64,000 nt of DNA from Candidatus Planktophila versatilis. Lineage in GTDB: Bacteria > Actinomycetota > Actinomycetes > Nanopelagicales > Nanopelagicaceae. The stretch covers positions 1 to 64,000 of the forward strand of contig NZ_CP016778.1 in NCBI RefSeq assembly GCF_002288265.1, in the 5' to 3' direction. Positions 24,917 to 34,167 of this stretch are shown here, one piece after another. Numbering within the stretch: position 1 is the first letter of the stretch; each line of letters starts with the position of its first letter. Below the pieces are notes generated by a model. It ran no database searches. It was given only the letters and a program-made list of their open reading frames with translations, and was not told the DNA's origin. The position numbers and the translations under genes are program-made.

Positions 24917-27010
24917 ATGCCAGCTAGCCTGCCCACACCTGCTGCTCCAAAGCAGGATGCCACCCGCAGCGTCCTTGCTATCCCGGCATTTCGCAAACTC
25001 TGGAAGGCGATGGTCTTCTCTTCCTTAGGTGATTGGCTTGGTCTGCTAGCAACTACTGCCCTGGCCGCACAACTTTCTGGCGGTTCTTATGCCACCGCAA
25101 ACTTTGCTATCGCTGGTGTCTTTATTGCGCGATTGTTACCCGCAGTATTTCTTGGTCCCATTGCTGGAGTATTTGCAGATCGCTTTGATCGCCGCCGCTT
25201 GATGGTTGTCATCGACATCCTGCGCGCCGCCCTCTATATCTCTATCCCAATCGTGCACACCTACTTCTGGCTCTATGCCGCCATGATCTTGGTTGAATGT
25301 CTAACGCTCTTCTGGTCACCAGCAAAGGAAGCATCAGTACCTAATCTTGTCCCACGCGATAAGTTAGAAAATGCTAATCAGGTCTCACTCCTAGCTGCCT
25401 ATGGCACCGCACCCATTGCTGCAATTCTCTTCACACTTCTTACCTTGGTCTCAGGTGCCCTTGCAACGATTAGCCCACTGCTACCAACTAACTCAGTAGA
25501 TATCGCCCTCTACTTCAACGCTCTCTCCTTCCTCTTTGCCGCCTACACAATCCGTGGTCTAAAAGAGATTCCAAAAGGCGCCGCCTCTAAAAAAGATGCC
25601 GAGCAGAACATCGGCCAATCACTTCTACAAGGTTGGAAGGCTGTCTCGCAATCAAAGATTATTCGTGGGCTCATCATTGGCATGATTGGCGCCTTCTCAG
25701 CAGCAGGCGCCGTCATTGGCCTTGCTCGTACATTCGTAGGAGACCTTGGCGGCGGCGATGCCGCATATGGTGTGCTCTTCGGTGCGGTTTTCACTGGCCT
25801 TGCCATCGGTATTGCATTTGGTCCAAAGATATTCGCCCAGTTCTCTCGCCGTCGCTTATTTGGCGCTTCTCTTTCCACCGCCGGCTTCTTCCTTGTGTTG
25901 CTGGCACTGATTTCAAATCTCACACTTTCTGTCATCATCGTGATCTTCCTCGGTGCCTTTAGCGGCATCACCTGGGTCACCGGCTTCACCATGCTCGGCA
26001 TGGAAGTACACGATGATGTTCGAGGTCGCACCTTCGCCTTTGTGCAATCACTGATTCGCATTACCTTGGTAGCAGTTCTTGCCACCGCGCCAATCATCGC
26101 CGCCACCATTGGTGAACACAGGTATGAATTCCAGAACACCACCCTTGACTACAACGGCGCCCAGATCACTATGTTGCTCGCAGGTCTTATCGCAGCACTG
26201 ATTGGTTACATCTCCTACCGCCAGATGAAAGACCGCCCACAAGTATCGCTCTGGTCCGATATCGTCGCAGCGTTGCAAGGAGAACTTGGCGCCATCACTG
26301 GCGCCCAAACCCAGAGCATCTTCATCGCCTTTGAAGGGGGTGAAGGCACCGGCAAGTCAACCCAATCCAAGTTACTTGCTAAGTGGTTAGAACAAGAAGC
26401 TGAGACCGTGCTTCTTACAAGAGAACCCGGTGGCACCACACTCGGAAAAGATCTGCGCACCATCTTGCTCGGCCACGAAACTGGAGCAATCAGCCCACGA
26501 GCAGAGGCGCTGCTCTATGCCGCAGATCGCGCCCACCATGTTTACTCTGTTATTCGCCCAGCACTTGATCGCGGTGAAGTTGTTATCTCAGATCGCTACT
26601 TTGATTCATCGGCTGCCTACCAAGGAGCAGGAAGAGTTCTTATTCCAGGTGAGGTAGCGCGCATCTCTAGATGGGCGACAGAAAGCTTGTATCCAACACT
26701 GACAATCCTGATCGACTTGCCTGCAGAAGTTGGGCTAGCTCGCCTGCAATCACTAGATCGGTTAGAGGCAGAGCCAAAAGAATTCCACGAACGCGTGCGC
26801 CAAGAGTTCTTGCAAATCGCCATGATGGACCCAGAGCGCTACTTCGTAGTTGATGGCACCCAGTCAGTGGAGGAGATCCACAAACAAATCATTGAACGAG
26901 TAGCAGAGCTTCCAGCGCTCAAGCGCAACGCAGCTGGCCCGCAACAAAATCGTTTACTGCGCCCAGTTCGTTTTGCGACGAATGCTGTCACGCATCGGAT
27001 AAAGAAGTAA
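24917..27010 (+). CDS. tmk: Fusion of MFS-type membrane transporter and thymidylate kinase
   Basis: The 697-residue protein has two parts. Residues about 20-440 form a 12-helix major-facilitator-type domain with FADRFDRRRLMV between helices 2 and 3. Residues about 467-680 are a complete thymidylate kinase: P-loop FEGGEGTGKST near 472, the DR(Y/F) motif in SDRYFDSSAAYQGAG, and TREPGGT. The kinase converts dTMP to dTDP and is essential, and no second tmk is visible here. Membrane-attached Tmk fusions are known in some actinobacteria. What the transporter half moves is unknown. The holB gene starts directly after the stop. Confidence 0.9.
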   Translation: MPASLPTPAAPKQDATRSVLAIPAFRKLWKAMVFSSLGDWLGLLATTALAAQLSGGSYATANFAIAGVFIARLLPAVFLGPIAGVFADRFDRRRLMVVIDILRAALYISIPIVHTYFWLYAAMILVECLTLFWSPAKEASVPNLVPRDKLENANQVSLLAAYGTAPIAAILFTLLTLVSGALATISPLLPTNSVDIALYFNALSFLFAAYTIRGLKEIPKGAASKKDAEQNIGQSLLQGWKAVSQSKIIRGLIIGMIGAFSAAGAVIGLARTFVGDLGGGDAAYGVLFGAVFTGLAIGIAFGPKIFAQFSRRRLFGASLSTAGFFLVLLALISNLTLSVIIVIFLGAFSGITWVTGFTMLGMEVHDDVRGRTFAFVQSLIRITLVAVLATAPIIAATIGEHRYEFQNTTLDYNGAQITMLLAGLIAALIGYISYRQMKDRPQVSLWSDIVAALQGELGAITGAQTQSIFIAFEGGEGTGKSTQSKLLAKWLEQEAETVLLTREPGGTTLGKDLRTILLGHETGAISPRAEALLYAADRAHHVYSVIRPALDRGEVVISDRYFDSSAAYQGAGRVLIPGEVARISRWATESLYPTLTILIDLPAEVGLARLQSLDRLEAEPKEFHERVRQEFLQIAMMDPERYFVVDGTQSVEEIHKQIIERVAELPALKRNAAGPQQNRLLRPVRFATNAVTHRIKK

Positions 27011-28168
27011 GTGAGCTCTGTCTTTGATGACCTAGTAGGTCAAGAACACATCATTGAAATTCTAGAAGCAGCAGTTGCGGCAAGCCGCACAGGTGAAGAA
27101 TCACAAGAGATGACACACGCTTGGCTCTTTACCGGACCCCCAGGATCTGGTCGATCAAGTGCCGCGGTTGCTTTTGCGCAAGCACTGATTTGTTCAAAGG
27201 ACGGTTGTGGCACCTGCTCTGATTGCAATGCAGCAAAGACCCACGGTCACCCCGATGTTGAAATCATTCGCACTGAAGGACTGTCGATCAAGGTAGAAGA
27301 AGTGCGCGAGCTTCTTACCCGCGTTGCCTGGGCGCCTTCCATGGGCGGCTGGCGAGTAGTTGTCATGGAAGATGCTGACAGACTCACTGAATCAGCTGCC
27401 AACGCGCTGCTTAAGGCGGTTGAAGAGCCTGGCACGAGAACAGTCTGGTTGCTCTGTGCTCCTACTCTGCATGATCTCTTGCCCACCATCCGCTCTCGTT
27501 GTCGCCACCTGCAACTGCGCACGCCATCACTCCAAGCTGTTACCAACGTGCTTGTCGCAAGAGACAAGATTGCACCAGCGATGGCAGATTTCGCGGCACG
27601 GGTAAGTCAAGGGCATATTGGACGGGCTCGGTATTTAGCAACCAATGAAAGCGTGCGCGGTAACCGCGCTCGCATCATGGCCTTACCACTTCAACTTGGT
27701 TCATTGGCTGCAGCATTTGCTGCGGCGCAAACACTGGTCGACCTAGCAACAGCAGAGGCAAACACTTCTAGTGATGAACGAGATGAGAAAGAGATTGAAA
27801 AGCTGCAAGAGGCTTATGGAAAAGGTGCAACTGGTCGTGGCATGGCAACAGGTGGGGCCAAGGCGGTAAAAGAGTTGGAGAAGGAACAGAAGTCGAGATC
27901 AACAAGGATGGTGCGCGACTCCATCGATGGCGCACTTCTTGATATCGCCACCTTCTATCGCGATGTGATGATGGTGCAATCAGGTAATACAGAATCAATG
28001 ATTAACACTGATATGCGAGAGGCAGTAGAGAGCTACGCCGCTAAATCACCAGCACACTCAACCATAAACAAGATCACCGCCATCATGGAAGCACGCACCA
28101 ACCTTGCACATAATGCCGCCCCATTAGTTACCTGCGAAGCTCTGATGTGCCGACTGGCAAGAGCGTAG
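27011..28168 (+). CDS. holB: DNA polymerase III subunit delta'
   Basis: The 385-residue AAA+ protein is part of the clamp loader. It has FDDLVGQEHIIEIL near the start, a P-loop-like GPPGSGRSS near residue 42, and a zinc-binding cluster of four Cys (CSKDGCGTCSDC, residues about 61-72). DADRLTESAANALLKAVEEP is the signature of delta' and gamma subunits. GTG 27011 directly follows the tmk fusion stop, and the next gene again starts immediately after its stop. The tmk-holB pairing is common in bacteria. Confidence 0.93.
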   Translation: MSSVFDDLVGQEHIIEILEAAVAASRTGEESQEMTHAWLFTGPPGSGRSSAAVAFAQALICSKDGCGTCSDCNAAKTHGHPDVEIIRTEGLSIKVEEVRELLTRVAWAPSMGGWRVVVMEDADRLTESAANALLKAVEEPGTRTVWLLCAPTLHDLLPTIRSRCRHLQLRTPSLQAVTNVLVARDKIAPAMADFAARVSQGHIGRARYLATNESVRGNRARIMALPLQLGSLAAAFAAAQTLVDLATAEANTSSDERDEKEIEKLQEAYGKGATGRGMATGGAKAVKELEKEQKSRSTRMVRDSIDGALLDIATFYRDVMMVQSGNTESMINTDMREAVESYAAKSPAHSTINKITAIMEARTNLAHNAAPLVTCEALMCRLARA

Positions 28169-29671
28169 ATGCAGACTTTCTCCACAAATCCAGGTAAAGC
28201 CCTATCAACTCGCACAGGAAAAATCACAGCAGCTATCACAGTTTTTGCCCTCGCACTCTTTTCAACAGTTTCCTATATTCAATCAAGACCAGAGATACCC
28301 ACGAATCTTGCTGCCTACTATGCCCAACAGCTGCAATGGCAAAGTTGTTATGAAAACTACCAATGTGCAGATCTTCTTGTACCCATTGACTACACAGAGT
28401 TAAGGACCGGCACCTTTAACATCTCGGTCCTGAAATACCCAACAACGGGTGAGAAAAAGACTGGCAGCCTGATTGTTAATCCCGGCGGCCCAGGTGGTTC
28501 AGGTGTGGACTACGCATACGCAGCCGAATATCTCTTTAGCCCGACAATACTTAATGCCTATGACATTGTGGGCTTTGACCCGCGTGGGGTCGGGCGCAGC
28601 GAGCCCATCGTTTGTTTGAGCGATAATGAGTTAGATGCCAACTACGCCTCTGATTCAAAGCCAGATAACGAGCAAGAGTTCGCACAAATCTTGATTGAAT
28701 CAAAGAAGTTTATTCAACAGTGCGAAGAGAAAAACAAGCACCTGACCTCATTTAGCACAGCAAATGCCGCCCGCGATATGGATATCTTGCGAGAAGCAGT
28801 AGGTGATAAACAACTGAACTACATGGGTAAGTCCTATGGCACCTTCCTTGGCACCCTCTATGCCCAATTCTTTCCAGAGAACGTGGGGCACATGGTGCTA
28901 GATGGCGCAGTAGATCCCACTATCTCTAATTTCCGGCAGGGGCTCACACAAGCAGTTGCTTTTGATAAAGCATTTGCAGCCTTCGCTGCAGATTGCAACA
29001 CAAGGAGTAAGTGTCCGTTACCGAAAGAGAAAAGCGCCGCGATAGATGAGATGAAGAAAATTTTGAGCCAAGTGGCCAAAAAACCAAATAAGAGACTCTC
29101 CGAGTCGCTAGTTCTGCTGGGCGTTGCAGCAGCGCTCTATGACAGCGCAACCGGGTGGCCAAAACTGCGCATAGCGATTAGAGATGTAATGAACGGCAAA
29201 GGCGATAAATTCTTAGCGTTAGCCGATGAATACACGGGGCGCACGCAAGATGGCAACTACACTGCCAATGAATTTGACTCAGGTGCGATTATAGATTGTT
29301 TAGATTTCACAGATGCACGCAGTGTTAAACAAATGAAAGAAGATGCAATGGTATTTGCAGAGCAAGCACCACTCTTTGGTCCCTACCTCGCCTATGGCGG
29401 GCTGGTCTGTCAGTACTTTGACACACCTCAAGCCACAGAGGTTGTGCCCACAAAGACTGCCAACCCGATTGTCATCATTGGCACGACAGGTGACCCAGCC
29501 ACGCCTTATGAATGGGCGCAGGGGTTGCACCGGATCCTGACGAATTCCGTTCTTATCTCGTTGTCAGGGGAGGGTCACACGGGGCAAGGGCAGGATAATA
29601 AGTGCGTTGATGGACAGGTGGATGATTTCTATTTAGAGAGTAAAACCCCATCACGCACGACTTGCAGTTAA
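28169..29671 (+). CDS. Exported alpha/beta hydrolase, tripeptidyl-aminopeptidase-like
   Basis: The 500-residue protein has an N-terminal hydrophobic segment (about 18-35) acting as signal or anchor. An alpha/beta hydrolase domain follows with GGPGGSGVDY (oxyanion region), nucleophile Ser in GKSYGTFLG near residue 223, the acid in TTGDPATPY near 435, and His in GEGHTGQ near 470. This layout is that of secreted proline/tripeptidyl peptidases and related esterases common in actinobacteria. It follows holB without a gap, so co-transcription is likely though functionally unrelated. Likely role: trimming peptides outside the membrane. Confidence 0.85.
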   Translation: MQTFSTNPGKALSTRTGKITAAITVFALALFSTVSYIQSRPEIPTNLAAYYAQQLQWQSCYENYQCADLLVPIDYTELRTGTFNISVLKYPTTGEKKTGSLIVNPGGPGGSGVDYAYAAEYLFSPTILNAYDIVGFDPRGVGRSEPIVCLSDNELDANYASDSKPDNEQEFAQILIESKKFIQQCEEKNKHLTSFSTANAARDMDILREAVGDKQLNYMGKSYGTFLGTLYAQFFPENVGHMVLDGAVDPTISNFRQGLTQAVAFDKAFAAFAADCNTRSKCPLPKEKSAAIDEMKKILSQVAKKPNKRLSESLVLLGVAAALYDSATGWPKLRIAIRDVMNGKGDKFLALADEYTGRTQDGNYTANEFDSGAIIDCLDFTDARSVKQMKEDAMVFAEQAPLFGPYLAYGGLVCQYFDTPQATEVVPTKTANPIVIIGTTGDPATPYEWAQGLHRILTNSVLISLSGEGHTGQGQDNKCVDGQVDDFYLESKTPSRTTCS

Positions 29672-29674
29672 CCT

Positions 29675-29980
29675 TTATTTTGTAGCGAGCACCAAATCAA
29701 CTGCGCGCCTGAGGAGTTCTGATTCAGAAATCTTCTCAGCTTTTGCTCTCTTCTTAATTGCAATCTTTTTAGCTTTAGTAACCCTGAATTGAACGATAGG
29801 AGACTCTTCTTTCTTATTTGAAAGTGATGGGCGACCTCTAAACTTCTTGGCGGTCTCTTCACCCAGTTTTGCTGCGCGCGCCTCGGTTAGCCTTTTCCCT
29901 TTATAAAGAACCTTTTCTTGATCGAGATTGATAGAACCGCCCGATGTGTAAATGAGTTTCTTACTCTCCTTCTTTGCCAT
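29675..29980 (-). CDS. Small basic protein with ribbon-helix-helix-like end (probable antitoxin)
   Basis: The 101-residue protein is rich in Lys. Its second half, PIVQFRVTKAKKIAIKKRAKAEKISESELLRRAV (given here as positions 63-96), fits a ribbon-helix-helix pattern: a short beta strand with alternating residues followed by two helices. It overlaps the upstream small gene by 20 bases and is second in the pair, an order used by BrnT-BrnA type systems. No firm family match from reading alone. Confidence 0.6.
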   Translation of the reverse strand: MAKKESKKLIYTSGGSINLDQEKVLYKGKRLTEARAAKLGEETAKKFRGRPSLSNKKEESPIVQFRVTKAKKIAIKKRAKAEKISESELLRRAVDLVLATK

Positions 29981-30215
29981 AGTTCTTCACCCTTCTAGTC
30001 GGCATTACATGAATTACTAAAAAGTAATCTCCTAAGTCAATTCCTGTGATTTCAAGTTCACGACCCCTTGAATCAACCCCCACCCAGCTTCGCTTATTAA
30101 AGTCTTCAGGATCGACCTGAAAGTCATAAAGGTTTATGACATAGAGAGCATGAGCTCTACCAATCTTGTGCTTGCGCGCAGATTGGGAGAAGCGCACTAT
30201 CTTTTTCATAAGCAC
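29961..30215 (-). CDS. Small protein, probable BrnT-like toxin
   Basis: The 84-residue protein has ARKHKIGRAHALYVI near the N-terminus. The core WVGVDSRGRELEITG / YFLVIHVMPTRRV follows, resembling small ribonuclease-like toxins of the BrnT/RelE-like fold and their pairing with CopG-type antitoxins. The start is GTG 30215, 8 nt after TACACT; ATG 30209 is an alternative. A perfect 9-bp inverted repeat lies just upstream. The toxin role is inferred from size, pairing and operator rather than from an identified catalytic residue. Confidence 0.6.
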   Translation of the reverse strand: MLMKKIVRFSQSARKHKIGRAHALYVINLYDFQVDPEDFNKRSWVGVDSRGRELEITGIDLGDYFLVIHVMPTRRVKNYGKEGE

Positions 30216-30223
30216 ATTCTTAA

Positions 30224-30247
30224 AGTGTATTTCTGTAGTACAGAAAT
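30224..30247 (-). promoter_or_regulatory. Operator-promoter of the second toxin-antitoxin-like pair
   Basis: ATTTCTGTA (30229-30237), one base, TACAGAAAT (30239-30247) is a perfect inverted repeat. On the minus strand TACACT (30224-30229) abuts it as a -10 candidate, so a dimeric repressor bound here would occlude the promoter. Confidence 0.6.
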
Positions 30248-30381
30248 GTCAACACACCACAACTTGAGGCCATGGCTTCAGTCTTTCTCCTCTTGCTGAC
30301 AGCTAACGAGCAGGAGAGGAACACCTGTGGATGCCAACTGACCTGGCTAGGAAGTGGTCATTTGCACCCCCTGCCATGGTG

Positions 30382-30387
30382 CAGAAT
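30382..30387 (+). promoter_or_regulatory. Leaderless -10-like site before the glyoxalase-like gene
   Basis: CAGAAT lies exactly 6 nt before ATG 30394. It deviates from TANNNT in the first base only and supports the shorter start. Confidence 0.4.
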
Positions 30388-30393
30388 TCCCCC

Positions 30394-31038
30394 ATGCGCT
30401 TAGATCATGTTTCTTATGTGACTTCCCACGACCAACTAGCTGACACTGTGCAAAGACTAGGTTCACGCCTAGGTAGCACATTTGTAGATGGTGGTATCCA
30501 CCCACGCTTTGGTACGCGTAACTTCACAGCTTCACTTAAGAACGGTCAATACATAGAAGTTGTATGTCCTCTTGATCACCCAGCAACAGAACAAACTCCT
30601 TGGGGTAAGGCAGTATCAAAGAAAGCCAACGAAGGTGGCGGTTGGTTCACCTGGGTATTTAGTACAAAGGACATTGCACCGATAGCTTCAAAGTTCGGCC
30701 GCGACGCAGTTGAAGCACATCGCACCCGCCCCAATGGAACAGATTTAAAGTGGAAGCAGATTGGCGTTAAAGAGATTGCGGATACTCGCGAATTCCCATT
30801 CTTTATTCAATGGCTATCTGCTGATCATCCATCACAAGATGGAACACCGTTGGCTGAAATTGAGAAGATTGTAATTGCAGATAAAGATCAGCTTGCCGAC
30901 TCTTGGTTCAAAGAAGACATTCTTGCTTCACTCGGAGATGTTAATATTGAATGGGTTGATCCATCATCAAATGACGACCAGTCAGGAATAATTTCGGTAC
31001 ATCTTGCAACTCCAAGCGGTGTTGTTATTCTGGATTAA
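30394..31038 (+). CDS. Glyoxalase-like (VOC superfamily) protein
   Basis: From ATG 30394 the 214-residue protein starts MRLDHVSYVTS, the standard opening of glyoxalase-like domains in which the His can bind a metal. A repeated beta-alpha-beta-beta-beta pattern follows, with GTRNFTASLKNGQYIEVVCP in the first module. The substrate is unknown; the closest family by pattern is the glyoxalase-like domain often annotated as VOC family protein. An in-frame ATG at 30331 would add 21 residues without similarity. It stands alone as the last gene before the glycan island. Confidence 0.75.
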   Translation: MRLDHVSYVTSHDQLADTVQRLGSRLGSTFVDGGIHPRFGTRNFTASLKNGQYIEVVCPLDHPATEQTPWGKAVSKKANEGGGWFTWVFSTKDIAPIASKFGRDAVEAHRTRPNGTDLKWKQIGVKEIADTREFPFFIQWLSADHPSQDGTPLAEIEKIVIADKDQLADSWFKEDILASLGDVNIEWVDPSSNDDQSGIISVHLATPSGVVILD

Positions 31039-31271
31039 TGAACTCTGGGTGAGATTGTTTTTGACAAACCGCTATCTCCATTAAAAGTTCCAGTTAAACT
31101 GTCAATATTGCCTAGTTGCAGGACAAATCTCTTCATGAGGAAAAGTTGATTAAATCCATTTAAATTTGGCAAAGTTCTATTAATTGCTTGAAGCCATTTA
31201 ATCCGGTACCCACCTCATCCATCATGAATTGGAGTAGTATTGGGACTAAGACCAATGAATTAGAGGCAACC

Positions 31272-32258
31272 ATGGACTACTTTGATAATAGCTCAATACT
31301 TATTACGGGTGGAACAGGCTCACTAGGAAAAAGCCTAATTGCCAAGTTATTAACTGAATCAAGCGCCCGCCGCATCGCGATTTACTCAAGAGATGAATTA
31401 AAGCAACTTCAACTAAAAGCACTTTTTGGTGACAACCCACGTCTACGCTGGTTTCTAGGTGATATTCGAGATCTTGAGCGAATGAAGCGTGCAATGCATG
31501 GCGTTGATTTTGTGATTCACGCGGCAGCACTCAAGCAAGTGGACACAGGTGAGTACAACCCTATGGAGTTTATTAAGACGAACGTTCTTGGTAGCCAGAA
31601 CGTGATTGAAGCTGCGATTGATTGCGGAGTAAAAAAGGTCGTAGCGCTCTCAACAGATAAGGCTTCTTCGCCGATTAACCTTTACGGAGCCACGAAGCTC
31701 ACAGCAGACAAGTTGTTTATAGCGGCAAACAATTATAGCCAAGGATACGGAACTGCATTTAGTGTAGTTCGATACGGAAATGTAATGGGGAGCCGCGGAT
31801 CTGTAATCCCACTCTTTCGAGATTTGTCTGACAAGAAAAAACCTTTACCGATTACAGATTTTCGGATGACCAGATTTCTGATTAGTTTAAATATGGCTTC
31901 CAATTTTGTCTTGGACTCGTTTGGGATTATGCAAGGCGGAGAGTTATACGTGCCTCGAATTCCAAGCATTAGAATTGTGGATTTAGCCAAGGCCATCAGT
32001 GGCGAGAGTGAATTGGTTGAAGTTGGAATCCGCCCCGGAGAGAAGTTACATGAGGAAATGATTTCACAGGAGGACATTAGGAGGACTATTCAAGTATCCC
32101 CCGAACGTTTAGTTGTTCTCCCAACCGTCACGGAATATAATTTCAGCATTCCTGCAGGTATTTTTATTGAGGATGAACATGCCTATGCGTCGAATACTAA
32201 CAACCTATGGATGTCTGAAGTGGATCTAAAAAAGTACATTGAAGAAATTGGGGCATGA
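31272..32258 (+). CDS. pseB: PseB/CapD-like UDP-GlcNAc 4,6-dehydratase
   Basis: This 328-residue short-chain dehydrogenase has GGTGSLGKSL near residue 11 for NADP, HAAALKQVDTGEYNPMEFI, STDKASSPINLYGATK containing the catalytic Tyr-x3-Lys, and a C-terminal VGIRPGEKLHEEMIS. This is the pattern of PseB, which converts UDP-GlcNAc to a 4-keto-6-deoxy sugar with C5 inversion. GAGGCAACC before ATG 31272 is the ribosome site; an earlier ATG adds unrelated sequence. It opens a five-gene operon with stop/start overlaps and probably performs the first step of nonulosonic acid synthesis. A CapD/WbjB-type role for another deoxysugar cannot be excluded. Confidence 0.85.
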   Translation: MDYFDNSSILITGGTGSLGKSLIAKLLTESSARRIAIYSRDELKQLQLKALFGDNPRLRWFLGDIRDLERMKRAMHGVDFVIHAAALKQVDTGEYNPMEFIKTNVLGSQNVIEAAIDCGVKKVVALSTDKASSPINLYGATKLTADKLFIAANNYSQGYGTAFSVVRYGNVMGSRGSVIPLFRDLSDKKKPLPITDFRMTRFLISLNMASNFVLDSFGIMQGGELYVPRIPSIRIVDLAKAISGESELVEVGIRPGEKLHEEMISQEDIRRTIQVSPERLVVLPTVTEYNFSIPAGIFIEDEHAYASNTNNLWMSEVDLKKYIEEIGA

Positions 32259-33106
32259 AGCTACTCGTTTTAGGAAGTAGGGGCTTCCTAGGAAGTCACT
32301 TGATGCGCGTTGCCAGCGCAGGAGATTCAAACAAATTATCAGTTACGGGAATCTCAGAAAAGTTTCGAAGTGAAATTGATATCCAAGCGCTTAACCTTGA
32401 TGGGTTTGATGTAATTGTGTATTGCGCCGCCCTCGCAAATCTTGAGGATTGCGAAGTAGATCCGGAGTATGCGTTTTGGGTGAATTCAGAAATTCCAAAG
32501 CTCCTATGTCAAAAGATTCAAGGAACAAAATCCAAGTTTGTGTATATCTCGACCGATGCGATTTTTGATGGCAGTAAGAGTTTTGTCGAAGAAAATGATT
32601 CTCCAAACCCTAAATCTGTATATGGTAAAAGTAAACTGCAAGGCGAGGTAAACGTATCGGAATTAGACGGGCGCAGCCTTATATGTCGTGTGAACTTCTT
32701 TGGAAGTAGTCCCAAAAACAACTCACTTTTTGATTATTTTTACGATAATCTGATTGATAGAAAGAAAATCATAGGTTTCTCAAACATATTCTTTACTCCG
32801 ATCTCCGTTAATACCCTATCCCGCACGATTTTGGATTTAATCATGGCAGAAGCACAAGGAATTTATCATGTGTGCGGCTCTGAACGTATTTCAAAGCTTG
32901 ATTTTGGAATCATGATTGAGAACTTAGTTTTGGGCACTTCGGGGCTTGTAGAACCTTGTCTTTTCACCCAAACGCCCACGGGCCCAGCTAGAAGTTTGGA
33001 TTTAAGTATGTCAATCAAGAAGCTGATCAATCTTGGGATATCTTTACCACCACTCAGCAGTCAATTAGTTGAAACTATTCAAAAGAGAAGGATTACATTA
33101 ACGTGA
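32255..33106 (+). CDS. RmlD-like sugar nucleotide reductase (SDR)
   Basis: The 283-residue protein has GSRGFLGSHL near residue 7 as dinucleotide motif. It also carries CAALANLEDCEVDPEYAFWVN, ISTDAIFDG and YGKSKLQGE (Tyr-x3-Lys), the pattern of dTDP-4-dehydrorhamnose reductases. RmlD-type enzymes reduce a 4-keto group of a nucleotide sugar. Placed between PseB-like and NeuB-like genes, where an aminotransferase (PseC) would be expected, it may reduce the PseB product instead. It overlaps both neighbours by four bases (ATGA before, GTGA after). The reductase class is firm; the substrate is inference. Confidence 0.78.
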   Translation: MKLLVLGSRGFLGSHLMRVASAGDSNKLSVTGISEKFRSEIDIQALNLDGFDVIVYCAALANLEDCEVDPEYAFWVNSEIPKLLCQKIQGTKSKFVYISTDAIFDGSKSFVEENDSPNPKSVYGKSKLQGEVNVSELDGRSLICRVNFFGSSPKNNSLFDYFYDNLIDRKKIIGFSNIFFTPISVNTLSRTILDLIMAEAQGIYHVCGSERISKLDFGIMIENLVLGTSGLVEPCLFTQTPTGPARSLDLSMSIKKLINLGISLPPLSSQLVETIQKRRITLT

Positions 33107-34167
33107 AATTCACCAACTCTAACTTCGACCTTTTCCCGAAAGCCACATATTTTATTGCGGATATTGCGGCTAACCATGATGGTTCACTAGATAGGGCTAA
33201 GGCGCTGATCAAACTTGCGGCGGAATCAGGAGCAAACGCTGCTAAATTCCAAAACTTTCGTGCTGAAACAATTGTATCCTCGAAGGGTTTCCAGGAGCTT
33301 GGAAAGAAACTTACCCACCAAAGCAAGTGGACTAAAGATGTAGTTGAAGTATATAAAGAGGCGGAACTTCCTTTGGAATGGACTGAGGAGTTAATCAGCA
33401 CTTGTGTGGAGTTTGGGATCGACTACTTTACTGCTCCTTACGATCTTGATTATATTGATTACTTCAGGACAAAAATGCCGGTGTTCAAAATAGGTTCAGG
33501 TGATATCACTTACCTCGAGTCTCTAAATAAAATCGCTGCGACAGGATTACCTGTTCTCTTGGCAACTGGCGCGAGTTCTCTTGAAGATGTGAAGCTTGCC
33601 GTAGAAATTTTGTCCCAGAATTCTTCTCAGATTGTGATTATGCAATGCAATACAAACTACACAGGTTCTGAGGACAATTTTAAGTATCTCAACCTTGAGG
33701 TGATTTCACAGTACAAGGAGATTTTCCCAACGTGTGGATTAGGGCTTTCAGATCACACCCCTGGGCATATTTCGGTCCTAGGCGCAGTGACACTAGGTGC
33801 AAGATTTATTGAGAAACATTTTACCGACGATAAATCAAGGCCTGGCCCAGATCATGGATTTTCTCTAGATCCTCATGATTGGAAATCGATGGTGGGCAAC
33901 ACGCGCATTCTTGAGAAATCACTTGGTGATGGATCAAAAAAGGTTGAAGATAACGAGCTTGAGGCTCAAATAGTCCAGCGGAGGGCTCTTAGATTCGTTA
34001 GCGACCTACCACGGGGCCATGTTATCTCGCAAGGGGATTTGATTGCCCTACGGCCAATCCCGGAAACCGGGATTAGTCCGATGGATGCAAGTTTGGTTTT
34101 AGGGAAAAAAATTCGAGAGCAAGTTAAAGCGGACGAACTAATAACTTTTGACAAAATAGATGATTAA
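33103..34167 (+). CDS. NeuB-family nonulosonic acid synthase
   Basis: The 354-residue protein joins a TIM-barrel synthase (about 1-275) and a C-terminal antifreeze-like SAF domain (about 290-350). It shows FIADIAANHDGSLDRAKALI near residue 17, KFQNFRAETI, FKIGSGDITYLE, LLATGASSLEDV, and SDHTPGHISVLGAVTLGA with FIEKHFTDDK. NeuB/PseI/LegI enzymes condense phosphoenolpyruvate with a hexosamine derivative to give sialic-, pseudaminic- or legionaminic-type acids. Which sugar is used cannot be told from sequence; the neighbouring PseB and PseF types suggest a pseudaminic-like product. GTG start overlaps the previous stop. Confidence 0.9.
   Translation: MKFTNSNFDLFPKATYFIADIAANHDGSLDRAKALIKLAAESGANAAKFQNFRAETIVSSKGFQELGKKLTHQSKWTKDVVEVYKEAELPLEWTEELISTCVEFGIDYFTAPYDLDYIDYFRTKMPVFKIGSGDITYLESLNKIAATGLPVLLATGASSLEDVKLAVEILSQNSSQIVIMQCNTNYTGSEDNFKYLNLEVISQYKEIFPTCGLGLSDHTPGHISVLGAVTLGARFIEKHFTDDKSRPGPDHGFSLDPHDWKSMVGNTRILEKSLGDGSKKVEDNELEAQIVQRRALRFVSDLPRGHVISQGDLIALRPIPETGISPMDASLVLGKKIREQVKADELITFDKIDD

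Noticed and set aside
25543-26142. Long minus-strand frame of 199 codons
   Set aside because: Antisense shadow of the MFS-tmk coding sequence, Met/Ser/Thr-rich without domain features.
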